Positions 25,106 through 33,682 of a stretch of DNA of 64,000 bases are shown one piece after another (position 1 is the stretch's first letter; every line of letters starts with the position of its first letter). Position numbers and translations under genes: made by a program. The notes under the pieces are model-generated. The model was not told the origin of the DNA, did no database searches, and saw only the letters and a program-made list of their open reading frames with translations. The DNA comes from Kribbella sp. VKM Ac-2568 (GTDB lineage: Bacteria > Actinomycetota > Actinomycetes > Propionibacteriales > Kribbellaceae): NCBI RefSeq assembly GCF_004345365.1, contig NZ_SLVF01000013.1, positions 186,001-250,000 on the forward strand, read 5' to 3'.

Positions 25106-25645
25106 GTGACAGACACCGACCTCCGCTACGAAGAGCTCCCGGTGAGAGCCCGGCGACGGCTCGCCGTGAGGTCACTGCTGCGCTCCCTCCTCGTCTCCGT
25201 GGCCATCGTCGTCGGCTACTTCCTGCTGCCCATGAGGAATCTGACGGCGGCCTCGGGCCTTGGCCTGGTCATCGGACTTGTCGTCGTGGCGCTCCTGATC
25301 GCTTGGCAGCTCCGCGCGATCACCCGGTCGCCGTACCCCCGGATCAGGGCGATCGGCGCACTGGCGACCTCCGTGCCCTTGTTCCTCGTGATCTTCGCCA
25401 CGACCTACCACCTGATGGGAGCGACCCAGCCGGAGAGCTTCTCCGAGCCGATGAGCCGGATGGACGCGGCGTACTTCACCGTGACCGTCTTCACGACGGT
25501 CGGTTTCGGCGACATCGTGGCCACGTCGGAACCAGCTCGCACTGTCGTCACCGTGCAGATGATCGGCGGCCTCGTGATGGTCGGTCTCGTCGCCCGAGCC
25601 TTGTTCGGGGCTGTGCAGACCAACATCAGCCGTCGGAAGGAATGA
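25106..25645 (+). CDS. Two-helix potassium channel family protein
   Basis: A small ion channel with the selectivity filter TVGFGD in AAYFTVTVFTTVGFGDIVAT, flanked by pore helices. Upstream are three more membrane helices. Starting at GTG 25106 (MTDTDLRYEELPV...) the protein has 179 residues; ATG 25064 would add 14 residues but overlaps motif site 2. No RCK or cyclic-nucleotide domain is attached, so gating is not evident. K+ selectivity follows from the filter. It sits divergently from DUF2252. Confidence 0.9.
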   Translation: MTDTDLRYEELPVRARRRLAVRSLLRSLLVSVAIVVGYFLLPMRNLTAASGLGLVIGLVVVALLIAWQLRAITRSPYPRIRAIGALATSVPLFLVIFATTYHLMGATQPESFSEPMSRMDAAYFTVTVFTTVGFGDIVATSEPARTVVTVQMIGGLVMVGLVARALFGAVQTNISRRKE

Positions 25646-25655
25646 GTGCCGGTGG

Positions 25656-27245
25656 CTAAGTGATCACGTCGCTGGAGCCGGACGGTGGAAGGACGGGCAG
25701 GCGCACCATCCGGAAGGAGTTCAGCAGGCCGATCAGACCGGCGAGGATCGGAATGCCCAGGGCCACCTGAAGGGCCAACGGTCGTGCGGTGGTGTTGATG
25801 CGGATGATCTCGTCCTGAATCGCCTGGGGTTCCTTGACGAGTAGCTTTTCGAGCTCGGTGTTGCTCATCACCTGCGCGTCCTCCTCCAGCCCCATCGCGA
25901 CACGTTCCTGCTCGGCCGGTCCGAGGACGGCACTTGACTCGGCTTCGTGGGTGAAGGCGAAGGAGAGGGTGGCCAGCATGATGGCGCCGGCGAACGCCAA
26001 CCCGAACGACAAGCCGAACGAGCCCGCTGCCGAGTTCACGCCGGCGGCCTCGCTGACGCGCTCCTGCGAGATCGGGGCCAGCGTGTAGTTGTTGAGCTGG
26101 GACACCAGGAGACCGAACCCGACACCGGCGAGCACCAGCGGGCCCGCCAGATACCAGCCAGAGTCTGCCCGCGGCACGATCGGGATGATCAGCAGCAGTC
26201 CTGTCGTGAGGAGCGCGAATCCCCACCTGATGATATGGCTCGGAAGCCGGTCCCCGGCCTTCCGCTCCGCCAGGATCGCCGTCCCGAACATACTGAGCGA
26301 GAGCGGGGCGAGGGACAGGCCCGTCTGCATCGCGTCGTACTCGAGCACCATCTGCAGGTAGATCGGCAGGGCGATCATGCTGCCGCCCAGCGCGATCTGC
26401 TGGAGCAACTGCTGGCTGATGCCCAAGCGGAAGACCGCGGACTTGAACAGATCCGGCTCGAGCAGTGTCGGCTTCCCCTGCCGCTTGCGGCGCCTCAGCC
26501 AGTAGACGAGACCGACGAGACCGATCACGCCGATGAGGATGATCGCGCCGACGGACTCGCCGCCTTCCTGCCACACCAGGATGCCCAGCACGACACCGCC
26601 CATGCCCACCGCGGAAAGGACCGCACCGACCCCGTCGATACGCCGAGATCCGGTGTACGGCACGTCGTGGATGAGTCCCCGACCGAGGACCACGACCGCG
26701 ATCACGACGACCTCGAGCGCGAACCCCAGGCGCCAGGACAGGTAGGTGGTGATGAAGCCACCGAGCAGCGGTCCGACCGCCGCGGCCAGCGCGGCCGCGG
26801 CCCCGACCAGGGCGTAGGCCTGGATCTGAGCAGCTCCTTCGAAGTTCCCGTGGATCAGGGACTGCATCGCCGGCAGCAGGAGCGAGGCGCCGATGCCACC
26901 CACCACGGCCCAGAAGATGATGATCGTCAGCAGGTTCTGCGCCACGGTCATCGCCAGTGCGCCGATCGCGTAGCCGGTCAGGCCCAGGAGATACGCCCGC
27001 TTGCGCCCGAACAGATCCCCGATCTTGCTCCCGATCAGGATGAACGCGGCAGACACCAGCGCCTCGAGCGCGATCGCGGACTGGACGCCGCTCACCGTCG
27101 TGTCCAGGTCACGAACCACCGAGGCGATCGAGACGTTCATCAGGGACGTGTCGACCACCAGCACGAACATCGCCATCGCGAGCAGGATGGCGAGCCGCGG
27201 ATTGCCCTTGGTCTCCTCGGCAGCGCGGCCCGCTTCCTCTGTCAT
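25656..27245 (-). CDS. MFS transporter, DHA2-like (14 helices)
   Basis: 529 residues. The motif A region GSKIGDLFGRKRAYLLG follows helix 2 and an internal arrangement compatible with 14 membrane helices follows. Helix 1 contains LVVDTSLMNVSIASV, typical of drug:H+ antiporters. A soluble insert near 435-500 (ESSAVLGPAEQERVAMGLEEDAQ in part) precedes the last helix, an unusual feature. ATG 27245 has GGAGC nearby. A degenerate copy of the regulon motif (27268-27284) is upstream. Substrate unknown; multidrug efflux is the usual role. Confidence 0.9.
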   Translation of the reverse strand: MTEEAGRAAEETKGNPRLAILLAMAMFVLVVDTSLMNVSIASVVRDLDTTVSGVQSAIALEALVSAAFILIGSKIGDLFGRKRAYLLGLTGYAIGALAMTVAQNLLTIIIFWAVVGGIGASLLLPAMQSLIHGNFEGAAQIQAYALVGAAAALAAAVGPLLGGFITTYLSWRLGFALEVVVIAVVVLGRGLIHDVPYTGSRRIDGVGAVLSAVGMGGVVLGILVWQEGGESVGAIILIGVIGLVGLVYWLRRRKRQGKPTLLEPDLFKSAVFRLGISQQLLQQIALGGSMIALPIYLQMVLEYDAMQTGLSLAPLSLSMFGTAILAERKAGDRLPSHIIRWGFALLTTGLLLIIPIVPRADSGWYLAGPLVLAGVGFGLLVSQLNNYTLAPISQERVSEAAGVNSAAGSFGLSFGLAFAGAIMLATLSFAFTHEAESSAVLGPAEQERVAMGLEEDAQVMSNTELEKLLVKEPQAIQDEIIRINTTARPLALQVALGIPILAGLIGLLNSFRMVRLPVLPPSGSSDVIT

Positions 27246-27326
27246 GGCAAACGCTCCTGCTCCTCGGTCATCCGGTCAGGAGATGGGTGGAAGGTGATGC
27301 CCTCGCCGGCCCCGCGCGTCAGCCAC

Positions 27327-27647
27327 TCAGCCGGCGAGGATCTTGGCCTTCTGTGCCTGGAACTCCGCCTCGGTGAGCACACCCGACTCCTTCAGTTCAC
27401 CCAGGGTCTTCAGCCGTTCCAACGGGTCGGCAGCCGGCGCAGGTGGCGGCGCGGCTTCCTGCGGCGGCGGTGCGTCGTACTGCTGCGGCGCGACCTGCTC
27501 GTCGTACGCCTGATCACGTTGTGCTGCCGTCTCGGCGTCGCGCTGGGCGAACTTCGAGGCTTGATGACGCTGCACCCGGCCGGCGACAACGGTCGCCGTC
27601 CCCGCGACGGCCGCGGTTCGCGCAATTCCTCGCAACAGTCCTGGCAT
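27327..27647 (-). CDS. SHOCT-domain protein in DUF6325 operon
   Basis: 106 residues: a short N-terminal hydrophobic helix (ARTAAVAGTATVVAG), a charged Gln/Asp-rich and Pro-rich linker, then a C-terminal SHOCT domain (ERLKTLGELKESGVLTEAEFQAQKAKIL, in segments). ATG 27647 is 10 bp from the stop of the DUF6325 gene, so the two form an operon. The N-terminus MPGLLRGIARTAAVAG resembles that of the 54-residue protein at 43199-43363, also paired with DUF6325. Confidence 0.88.
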   Translation of the reverse strand: MPGLLRGIARTAAVAGTATVVAGRVQRHQASKFAQRDAETAAQRDQAYDEQVAPQQYDAPPPQEAAPPPAPAADPLERLKTLGELKESGVLTEAEFQAQKAKILAG

Positions 27648-27657
27648 GTCAGTCTCC

Positions 27658-28101
27658 TCAGGTCGCTTCCACGGTTTCCATGGCTTCGAGTGCTTCCATC
27701 ACGTCCTCCGCCGGGATGCGTCCACCGGCGATCAGGGTGCCGCCGGACTCCAACGCCGCGGCAACGAACGGAATCGCCCAGGTGTTCTCGTAGACGATCA
27801 GCGCCGCCAGCGTGCCCGGCTGCATCGCGCCGGCCGCTGCGTTGAGGTCGTCGTCAGCCAGGAGGCCTGTCCGGGCCCCCTCCAGTTCCGCGAAACCACC
27901 AGCGCGGTCGGACGATTCCGCCAGGTCGACCGCATAGACGGCGCCGTCGGCGTCCTTGCCGACGATCATCACGTCGTAGACGTGAATGATGCCGCGCTGC
28001 ATCAGACTGACGACTTCCTCGGCCGCCCGGCCGGTCAGCCGATCGCCGGTGAACTCCATGAGTACGAAGTCGATGGGTCCGTGAACCTCTGTCTCCGGCA
28101 T
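27658..28101 (-). CDS. DUF6325 family protein
   Basis: 147 residues of an acidic cytosolic family, starting with HGPIDFVLMEFTGDRLTG and RGIIHVYDVMIVGKDADGAVYAVDLAE. The pattern LAALIVYENTWAIPFVAAALESGGTLIAGGRIPAEDVMEAL (in segments) recurs in the second DUF6325 gene at 43365. ATG 28101 has GGAG 5-6 nt upstream. Motif site 3 lies 84 bp upstream. Function unknown; the fold looks ferredoxin-like. Confidence 0.88.
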   Translation of the reverse strand: MPETEVHGPIDFVLMEFTGDRLTGRAAEEVVSLMQRGIIHVYDVMIVGKDADGAVYAVDLAESSDRAGGFAELEGARTGLLADDDLNAAAGAMQPGTLAALIVYENTWAIPFVAAALESGGTLIAGGRIPAEDVMEALEAMETVEAT

Positions 28102-28184
28102 GGCTCTCCATCCCCTCTACCAGACCCTCGCGGGCCCAGCGTGTTCTTTGTGCGCCACCCTGCCGTGAGCCGTGGATGGCGTCA

Positions 28185-28201
28185 TCACCCTTACCGGATG
28201 A
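28185..28201. promoter_or_regulatory. Regulon motif site 3
   Basis: TCACCCTTACCGGATGA, 84 bp upstream of the DUF6325-SHOCT operon. It also overlaps the region just before the end of the 28204 gene. Confidence 0.75.
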
Positions 28202-28203
28202 GC

Positions 28204-28455
28204 TCAGGCGGAGACGCTTTCGGCAGCCCTGGTCTCGCGCGGTGAGACCAGCCGGATGCTCAGGATGACCAGGTCGTGTGCCTGCAGCATCGCGGCCAGG
28301 TCAGCGATGCTCTGGCCGTCGTGGAGTCGCAGCTGGAAGGCGCGTGACGTCTCGCTGTGAGTCGGTGGCCGGGCGCAGAAGGCGAGTACGGCCGGCCCCA
28401 GTTCGCCGAGCACTACGACCTCGTACGACGACTTGTGTACCTCACTCGTTCTCAT
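28204..28455 (-). CDS. Small hypothetical protein (operon partner 2)
   Basis: 83 residues from ATG 28455 (MRTSEVHKSSYEVVVLGELG...), with GGAGAGGGAG upstream. It has a beta-alpha-beta pattern, YEVVVLGEL-x-F-x-L-HDGQSIADLAAMLQAHDLVILSIRLV, close in layout to the product of the overlapping upstream gene. They overlap by 14 bp and so are probably translated together. No family name recognised; possibly an ACT/ferredoxin-like fold. Confidence 0.7.
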   Translation of the reverse strand: MRTSEVHKSSYEVVVLGELGPAVLAFCARPPTHSETSRAFQLRLHDGQSIADLAAMLQAHDLVILSIRLVSPRETRAAESVSA

Positions 28456-28702
28456 GTTCTCCCTCTCCAGGCACGACGGGAATCGATGCCGCCGGCGACG
28501 CATCCGGGATCCGGCGCACCTCGACGACCTCGATGCCCAGGGCCCGCAGTCGTGCGAGCAGACCGTAGAGCGCCGACTGATCGGGGATGCCGTAGAGCAC
28601 GGTGTTCACCTGGTCGACGGCCAGCGTCACCGCGCCCATGTCGCGGAGGTCCTGTTCCGGCACGGCGCCCGTCACGCGAATCTCGTACGTCGCCTCGGCC
28701 AT
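28442..28702 (-). CDS. Small hypothetical protein (operon partner 1)
   Basis: 86 residues from ATG 28702 (MAEATYEIRVTGAVPEQDLRDMG...). The fold pattern YEIRVTG-x-LYGIPDQSALYGLLARLRALGIEVVEVRRI parallels that of the downstream gene, suggesting paralogous domains acting as a heterodimer. A weak GGAG site precedes the ATG. Motif site 4 lies 60 bp upstream. Function unknown. Confidence 0.72.
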   Translation of the reverse strand: MAEATYEIRVTGAVPEQDLRDMGAVTLAVDQVNTVLYGIPDQSALYGLLARLRALGIEVVEVRRIPDASPAASIPVVPGEGEHENE

Positions 28703-28761
28703 CGCCCCACTCCGTTCCCAGCGTGTACGTTCGACGGTCGCAAACAGCGGGTGGCGCGGCT

Positions 28762-28778
28762 TCATCCCTCCGGGGTGA
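28762..28778. promoter_or_regulatory. Regulon motif site 4
   Basis: TCATCCCTCCGGGGTGA, both half-sites conform. It lies 60 bp upstream of the small minus-strand pair and 195 bp upstream of the LuxR-type regulator on the plus strand. Confidence 0.75.
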
Positions 28779-28972
28779 ACTGGCCTCGCAGGGGCGAAGC
28801 GCTTCGACGACCGAGCGGGTGTACGTACCGCTGTCGCGAGGTCGGGACACGTCCGGCAATCGGACGGCAAACGCTGGTTTTAAAGACGAATCCGTGGTGT
28901 CGTCGATATGCGGACTCGCCGTGCACCACCCCTCAGATGATCGGTCGCGCCCGCGAATCGCTAGGAGGGGAA

Positions 28973-31657
28973 ATGCCAAGCGATCAGCACGCGGGGGTGA
29001 AAACGGGCCGTACCGCATCGTCGGCGCCGTTCGAGGAGCAGGCGAGTTCCAGGATCTCTGTGATCGCGCCAGGAACAGTACTGCGGCGTCGTCTGCTGGA
29101 TCGCGTCACCGAGGGAGTTCAGCGACCGCTGACACTGGTCAGCGCACCGGCCGGGTACGGCAAGACCGTTCTGCTGGCCTCGTGGGAGGCGCTCGCCACA
29201 GAGCGGACGATCATCAGGCACATCGCGCTGGACGTCACCAGTGAGCACCCCGCGTCCTTGCTGGAATCCGTGCTCGGCGGTTTGCACGGCAGCGGCTCGA
29301 CCGGATCCGACGGCCCCGTGCTGTTCGCGCCGGCAGACCAGCCTGGCGAACCGTCGCCGAGCCGAACGACCCTCGGCGAGCAGGACGCGCTGGTAGTCGT
29401 GGTGGACTGCGGCGATCTCACCGTCACCCCGGAGCTCGGAGACAGTCTCCATCGCCTCATTCGCGGGACGGCGGGGCAGGTCCGGTTCATCCTCCTGACC
29501 CGGTCGGATCCACCTCTCCCCCTCCACCTCTACCGCTTGGGGGGCACCCTTGCAGAGATCCGGGCCGCTGATCTGGCGTTCACGGTGGACGAGGCCGCAG
29601 CGCTGATGCGGTATCAGAAACTCGAGTTGGCTCCCGCGCAGGTGGTCGAACTCCAGCGACGGACCGATGGCTGGCCCGCGGGCCTCATGTTCGCGGCCAT
29701 GGGCTTGGCCGGCAAGAGGGACGCGGAGCACGCGATCCGTGAGTTCCGCGGCGACGCCGGCAACGTCGCGGCGTACCTGATGACCGAGGTGCTCGACGCG
29801 CAGCCGCCGGCGCTGCGGGAGTTCCTGCTGCGGACCTCCATCGTGGACGAGGTCCGGCCCGCACTGGCCCAAGCGCTGACCGGCCGCCCTTGCGACCTGC
29901 GGTCGATGGAGTTCCTCTCACATGGCAACGCGTTCATCCAGCCTGTGCCCGGGACCGACGACTGCTACGGCTACCAGCCGCTGTTCCGGGAGTTCCTTCG
30001 CACCCAGCTGCTCTTCGAGCGGCCGAACCTGGTCCCCGGCCTGCACCGCGCTGCTGCGGTCTGGTTCTCCGAGCATGGTCAGCAGCTCGAGGCGATCCGG
30101 CATGCCATCACAGCTCGTCGGTGGAGCGACGCGGCCCGGTACCTGGTCGAGGACCTCGATTTCGGGGGTCTACTCGTCGGGCGCCGACGCCGGCTCCTCG
30201 CAGCGTTGTTCGCGGACCTGCCCGACGACCTGGACGGGCCGGAGGCCGCGGTCGTGCGGGCGGCCCGAGCACTCGGCGACTTCGATGTCACTCGCTGTAC
30301 GTCGGAACTCCGCAGGGCCCGGGAGTCGCTCGACCACCTTCCCACCCGGACACCATCGTCCGAGCTGGCGATCACGATGCTGCAGGCGGTCGCGGCGAGC
30401 CTCGGAGAGAACGTCGACAGCGGACTGGACGCAACCCTCGCGGCAGAGTCGGCCCTCAGAGCCGTATCGCCGGGCCCGGTCGTCGCGCCCCCGGAGCTGA
30501 GGTTGCTCGTCGCCGGCTGCAAGGGCCGGGTCCTGCTCCAGCGCGGAGACTTCCGGGCTGCCCTGGCAGCCTTTGCCGAAGGCATCGAAGTCGCCGAGGG
30601 GGCGGGGGCGCACGACGCGTTGGCGAACTTCCTCGGCATGGCCGCACTGGTGGAGGCGGTGTGGGGACACCTCAGACGGGCTGCTGAGGTCGCTGCGCAT
30701 GCGATCGCGCTGGCCGAGTCGGGGGTGCAGCCACAGGAACCTCAGTCCGCGATCGTGGCCCAAGCCTGGGTCAGCGCGGACCAAGGCGATCTGGCGGGAG
30801 CCCAGGAGCTGGTCGACCGCGCCGCGGCGGCCACCACCCCCACCCAGGACGCCCGCGTGGTGGCAGCTGCGCTTGCCCTGGTCCGCGCCCGACTGCTCCA
30901 TGCCGGTGGAGAGACCGGTCTCGCGAGCGCCGAACTGCGGGCCGCGAGCAACAGCTACGGCGTACAGCACGACGGCTGGCTCGGCCAGTCCCTGATCGTG
31001 GACGAGGCGAAGCTGCTCGTGGCTCAGAACCTGCCACGCGAGGCCATCGCCGTGATCGAGCATTCGGCCGGCCGCGACCAGGTCGAATCGATCCTGGTGC
31101 TGCAACGAGCTGCTACCGAGACCGGCGAGCAGGGTCCGGCTCTGCCACCTTCGGCCGCGCAGCACGCACCCCTGGAGACTCAGGTCGACAGCTGGCTGGT
31201 TCAGGCCGCGCTATCGATCAGCACCGGCGACACCGGCCGCAGCGGGCTCTATGTCGAGCGCGCCTTGAGACTGGCTGCGCCCGAGCACCTCCGCCGTCCG
31301 TTCTCGGAGGCGCCGCCATCGCTGCGAAGGTTGCTCCAGCCAACCGGCGAACTGATGAGGCGTCATCCCTGGCTCCGCGCGCCGGGACCACGGCGCGACC
31401 ACGCTGTCGATCCGTCGAGCCGGATCCGACCCGAACTGGTCGTCACCGCCTCCTTGACCAGCAAGGAGCACGAGGTGCTGGAGTACCTCGCCGAGCTGCT
31501 GACCACCGAAGAGATCGCCGGTGCCATGTACGTCTCGGTCAACACGGTCCGCAGCCACGTGCGGAGCATCTTGCGGAAGCTGAGCGCCTCGCGACGCAAC
31601 GAAGCCGTCCGGCGAGCTTGGGAGCTGGGCCTGTTGCCGTCACGGCCCGAGGCGTAG
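28973..31657 (+). CDS. LuxR/MalT-like ATP-binding transcriptional regulator
   Basis: 894 residues, typical of MalT/LAL-type regulators. The P-loop SAPAGYGKTVLL is near residues 57-68, a Walker-B-like strand LVVVVDCGDL follows, then a long helical TPR-like region (about 350-800), and the C-terminal LuxR HTH LTSKEHEVLEYLAELLTTEEIAGAMYVSVNTVRSHVRSILRKL in segments (about 826-885). ATG 28973 follows AGGAGGGG at 2-4 nt. These proteins use ATP and an inducer to switch DNA binding. It sits in the middle of the run carrying the 13 motif sites, which makes it the leading candidate for the regulator, though this is inference. Confidence 0.92.
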   Translation: MPSDQHAGVKTGRTASSAPFEEQASSRISVIAPGTVLRRRLLDRVTEGVQRPLTLVSAPAGYGKTVLLASWEALATERTIIRHIALDVTSEHPASLLESVLGGLHGSGSTGSDGPVLFAPADQPGEPSPSRTTLGEQDALVVVVDCGDLTVTPELGDSLHRLIRGTAGQVRFILLTRSDPPLPLHLYRLGGTLAEIRAADLAFTVDEAAALMRYQKLELAPAQVVELQRRTDGWPAGLMFAAMGLAGKRDAEHAIREFRGDAGNVAAYLMTEVLDAQPPALREFLLRTSIVDEVRPALAQALTGRPCDLRSMEFLSHGNAFIQPVPGTDDCYGYQPLFREFLRTQLLFERPNLVPGLHRAAAVWFSEHGQQLEAIRHAITARRWSDAARYLVEDLDFGGLLVGRRRRLLAALFADLPDDLDGPEAAVVRAARALGDFDVTRCTSELRRARESLDHLPTRTPSSELAITMLQAVAASLGENVDSGLDATLAAESALRAVSPGPVVAPPELRLLVAGCKGRVLLQRGDFRAALAAFAEGIEVAEGAGAHDALANFLGMAALVEAVWGHLRRAAEVAAHAIALAESGVQPQEPQSAIVAQAWVSADQGDLAGAQELVDRAAAATTPTQDARVVAAALALVRARLLHAGGETGLASAELRAASNSYGVQHDGWLGQSLIVDEAKLLVAQNLPREAIAVIEHSAGRDQVESILVLQRAATETGEQGPALPPSAAQHAPLETQVDSWLVQAALSISTGDTGRSGLYVERALRLAAPEHLRRPFSEAPPSLRRLLQPTGELMRRHPWLRAPGPRRDHAVDPSSRIRPELVVTASLTSKEHEVLEYLAELLTTEEIAGAMYVSVNTVRSHVRSILRKLSASRRNEAVRRAWELGLLPSRPEA

Positions 31658-31688
31658 TCGACACCGGCCGAAGCAGGTGATCCCCCCG

Positions 31689-32171
31689 TCACGGATGACG
31701 AGGCAGCCAGTCGTAGATGACCGACGTCCGCAGTACGAGGTCCTGCAGTGAGCGGCGCCCGACGCCGCCGGCACAAAAGAACAGCCCGATCGGGAACATG
31801 ACATAGAGGACGGCCCTCAGCAGGGCGACGAGCGGCCGCAGCCGCTCTCCCCGCCGGCTGACGACCCGGAGCCCCATAACCTGGCAGCCGTAGGTCCGTC
31901 CGATGGTGGACCATGCGACGGTGAGGTAGAGGACGAGCAGGACCAGGCCCGCCGCGACGCTCAGGATCGGCGAGGCCTCACTGAACTGGAAGCCGCGGGG
32001 ATCGAACAGGAAGATCAGTCCGTTGACGCCCACATAGCCGACCAGCAACGAGACCACCACCAGCACCCCGTCGATCACGCCGGCGATCAGCCGCGTCACC
32101 AGGCCGGCTCGCCGTCCCTGGTAGGGGCGGGCCTCCCGCGGGACGATCGGGACGACTTCGTCCATCGTCAT
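31689..32171 (-). CDS. RDD family membrane protein
   Basis: 160 residues. The RDD signature appears as GLVTRLIAGVIDGVLVVV (Arg, Asp) near residue 22 and the third Asp is in VSRRGERLRPLVALLRAVLYVMFPIGLFF, with four membrane helices. It follows the 32174 gene with 2 bp spacing and is surely cotranscribed. In other actinobacteria the RDD domain and a preceding soluble segment are one protein. RDD proteins are thought to move ions or small molecules, but the substrate is unknown. Confidence 0.88.
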   Translation of the reverse strand: MTMDEVVPIVPREARPYQGRRAGLVTRLIAGVIDGVLVVVSLLVGYVGVNGLIFLFDPRGFQFSEASPILSVAAGLVLLVLYLTVAWSTIGRTYGCQVMGLRVVSRRGERLRPLVALLRAVLYVMFPIGLFFCAGGVGRRSLQDLVLRTSVIYDWLPRHP

Positions 32172-32173
32172 CT

Positions 32174-32758
32174 CTACGTGGCGGTCATCTCGGGTTCAGC
32201 CGCCGACGCGGGTTCCGCCGGAGGCTGCTCAGCCGTCGGAGGTTTGGGAGTTGCCTTCCGGCTGAACCGGACCCTCAGCCGACCCACTGCGTTGCCGACC
32301 GCCTCATCGCCGGAGATGCTCTGCATGCGTACCCCGCGGACGGTCTCGGAGGCAACCGAACCGGTGGACTGGCGGATGATCTCGGCGAGGTCGATCTCCG
32401 CGATCACGCCCTCGGCGAGCTGCCCCAGGTCGATCCGCTGGACTACTGCGGCGACCAGCGGGGGGACCATTTTGTCGAGCAACGCGGAAACCTGGCGCTC
32501 CACTTCGCCGCGCCCTCGGACACCCTGTCGTGCGAGGGCGTCCAGGTAGGTGCCCGCTTGGTACCGCTCCGTCAGCATCGGCGGCCGCAGGAACACCACG
32601 GCGACCGGTTTGACGACTCCCCGGGCCCGGCGCCCGACCATCCGCGCGGTGGCCGCAGCCAGCAGGGTGGCCCCGACTGCCGCGTCGAGCACGAGGATCG
32701 CGTCTCGGCTCGTCGGCGGCGCGTCAGGCGGGTTCACGGATTGCTCTGTAGTACCCAC
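32174..32758 (-). CDS. Membrane-associated protein, split-RDD partner
   Basis: 194 residues from GTG 32758. It includes a single hydrophobic stretch (AVGATLLAAATARMVG) and the sequence IDLGQLAEGVIAEIDLAEIIRQSTGSVASETVRGVRMQSISGDEAV (in segments), which in many actinobacteria is fused directly to the RDD domain. A disordered Pro/Glu-rich tail ends the protein. The stop and RDD start are adjacent, so the pair looks like a split version of one protein. Motif site 5 lies 35 bp upstream. Confidence 0.78.
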   Translation of the reverse strand: MGTTEQSVNPPDAPPTSRDAILVLDAAVGATLLAAATARMVGRRARGVVKPVAVVFLRPPMLTERYQAGTYLDALARQGVRGRGEVERQVSALLDKMVPPLVAAVVQRIDLGQLAEGVIAEIDLAEIIRQSTGSVASETVRGVRMQSISGDEAVGNAVGRLRVRFSRKATPKPPTAEQPPAEPASAAEPEMTAT

Positions 32759-32792
32759 CCCACCATGATCTGCGCATCATCGTGGCGCGGCA

Positions 32793-32809
32793 TCACCCCT
32801 GGCGGGGGA
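32793..32809. promoter_or_regulatory. Regulon motif site 5 (weaker)
   Basis: TCACCCCTGGCGGGGGA: left half perfect, right half with two mismatches, exact 5-bp spacing. It lies 35 bp upstream of the 32174-RDD operon. Confidence 0.55.
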
Positions 32810-32822
32810 AGTTCCGCGGGGC

Positions 32823-33680
32823 TCACACCTGGACGGCGCGGTCTTCGGGTTCCGCCTCCACGCCGAGCCAGGAGCGCACGCGGCGGGCGAACCACCCCTG
32901 GCTGCGATCGAACTCGGCGCCCACCACGGTCGCACCGACCACGATGAGCGCGATGGACAGCAGCCACCCCACCAGTGCCAACGTGACACCGAAGAGGCCG
33001 TACCGCTCGCTGTAGCTCTCCATCATCCGCGGCATGTAGATGGTGGACGCGACGCCGTAGACACCGCTGCACAAGGTCGCCACGGCTCCGGTGGGGATCA
33101 GCCTCCGCCAGCGAACGCGGCCGTCGAGCAACAGCCACGGGATGAAGGTCCACAGCAACAGGCCGGTCACCAGCGAGACAGGAACGCCGAGCAGCCATTC
33201 CAGTGGCAGCGCCCGCACAAGTGAGCGCGCGAGGTAGAGCAACGCGATATCCAGCAGCAGGGCGCCCAGGCCGAGGAACGTGTTGAACGAGCCGCGGACA
33301 CCCGGAAGAGGCTCGAGCCGCCAGGCGTCCTGGTACATCCGCTGCATCCGGCGGGCGAGGGAGACCCCGGAGAAGACCAGGATCACGATGCTCAGGACAC
33401 CGACGCTCGACGCACCGACAGGCTGGGCGAACACCTCCCGGACGGCGTCGGCGGCGTCGCCTTTGAGCTCGAATCTCCGGATGAGCGCTGTTGAAACCAC
33501 GTCGCGGCGGCTCGCCGGCGCGAGCGTCGACACCAGGAGCAGCAAGGGAATGAGGGCGGTGAGCGCCTGGGAGGAGATCACCATCGCCCTGTCGATACCC
33601 CTCAAGCGCAGGAAGGACCTGGCACAGCGGCCGGGGAACGTCTCCTCCAGCCGCTGCGCGAGCCCTTTGAGGTCCGGCAC
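32823..33680 (-). CDS. YihY/BrkB-family inner membrane protein
   Basis: 285 residues with six membrane helices in the YihY pattern, e.g. MVISSQALTALIPLLLLVSTL and SVGVLSIVILVFSGVSLARRMQRMYQDAW (segments). It starts at GTG 33680, 2 bp after the stop of the 362-residue membrane gene, so it is the last gene of the phospholipase D operon. YihY proteins were once annotated as ribonuclease BN; their role is still uncertain. Confidence 0.9.
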   Translation of the reverse strand: MPDLKGLAQRLEETFPGRCARSFLRLRGIDRAMVISSQALTALIPLLLLVSTLAPASRRDVVSTALIRRFELKGDAADAVREVFAQPVGASSVGVLSIVILVFSGVSLARRMQRMYQDAWRLEPLPGVRGSFNTFLGLGALLLDIALLYLARSLVRALPLEWLLGVPVSLVTGLLLWTFIPWLLLDGRVRWRRLIPTGAVATLCSGVYGVASTIYMPRMMESYSERYGLFGVTLALVGWLLSIALIVVGATVVGAEFDRSQGWFARRVRSWLGVEAEPEDRAVQV

Positions 33681-33682
33681 CG

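Noticed and set aside
27268..27284. A motif-like site TCATCC-N5-GGAGAT upstream of the MFS gene
   Set aside because: Only the left half-site is sound, so it is not counted among the thirteen.
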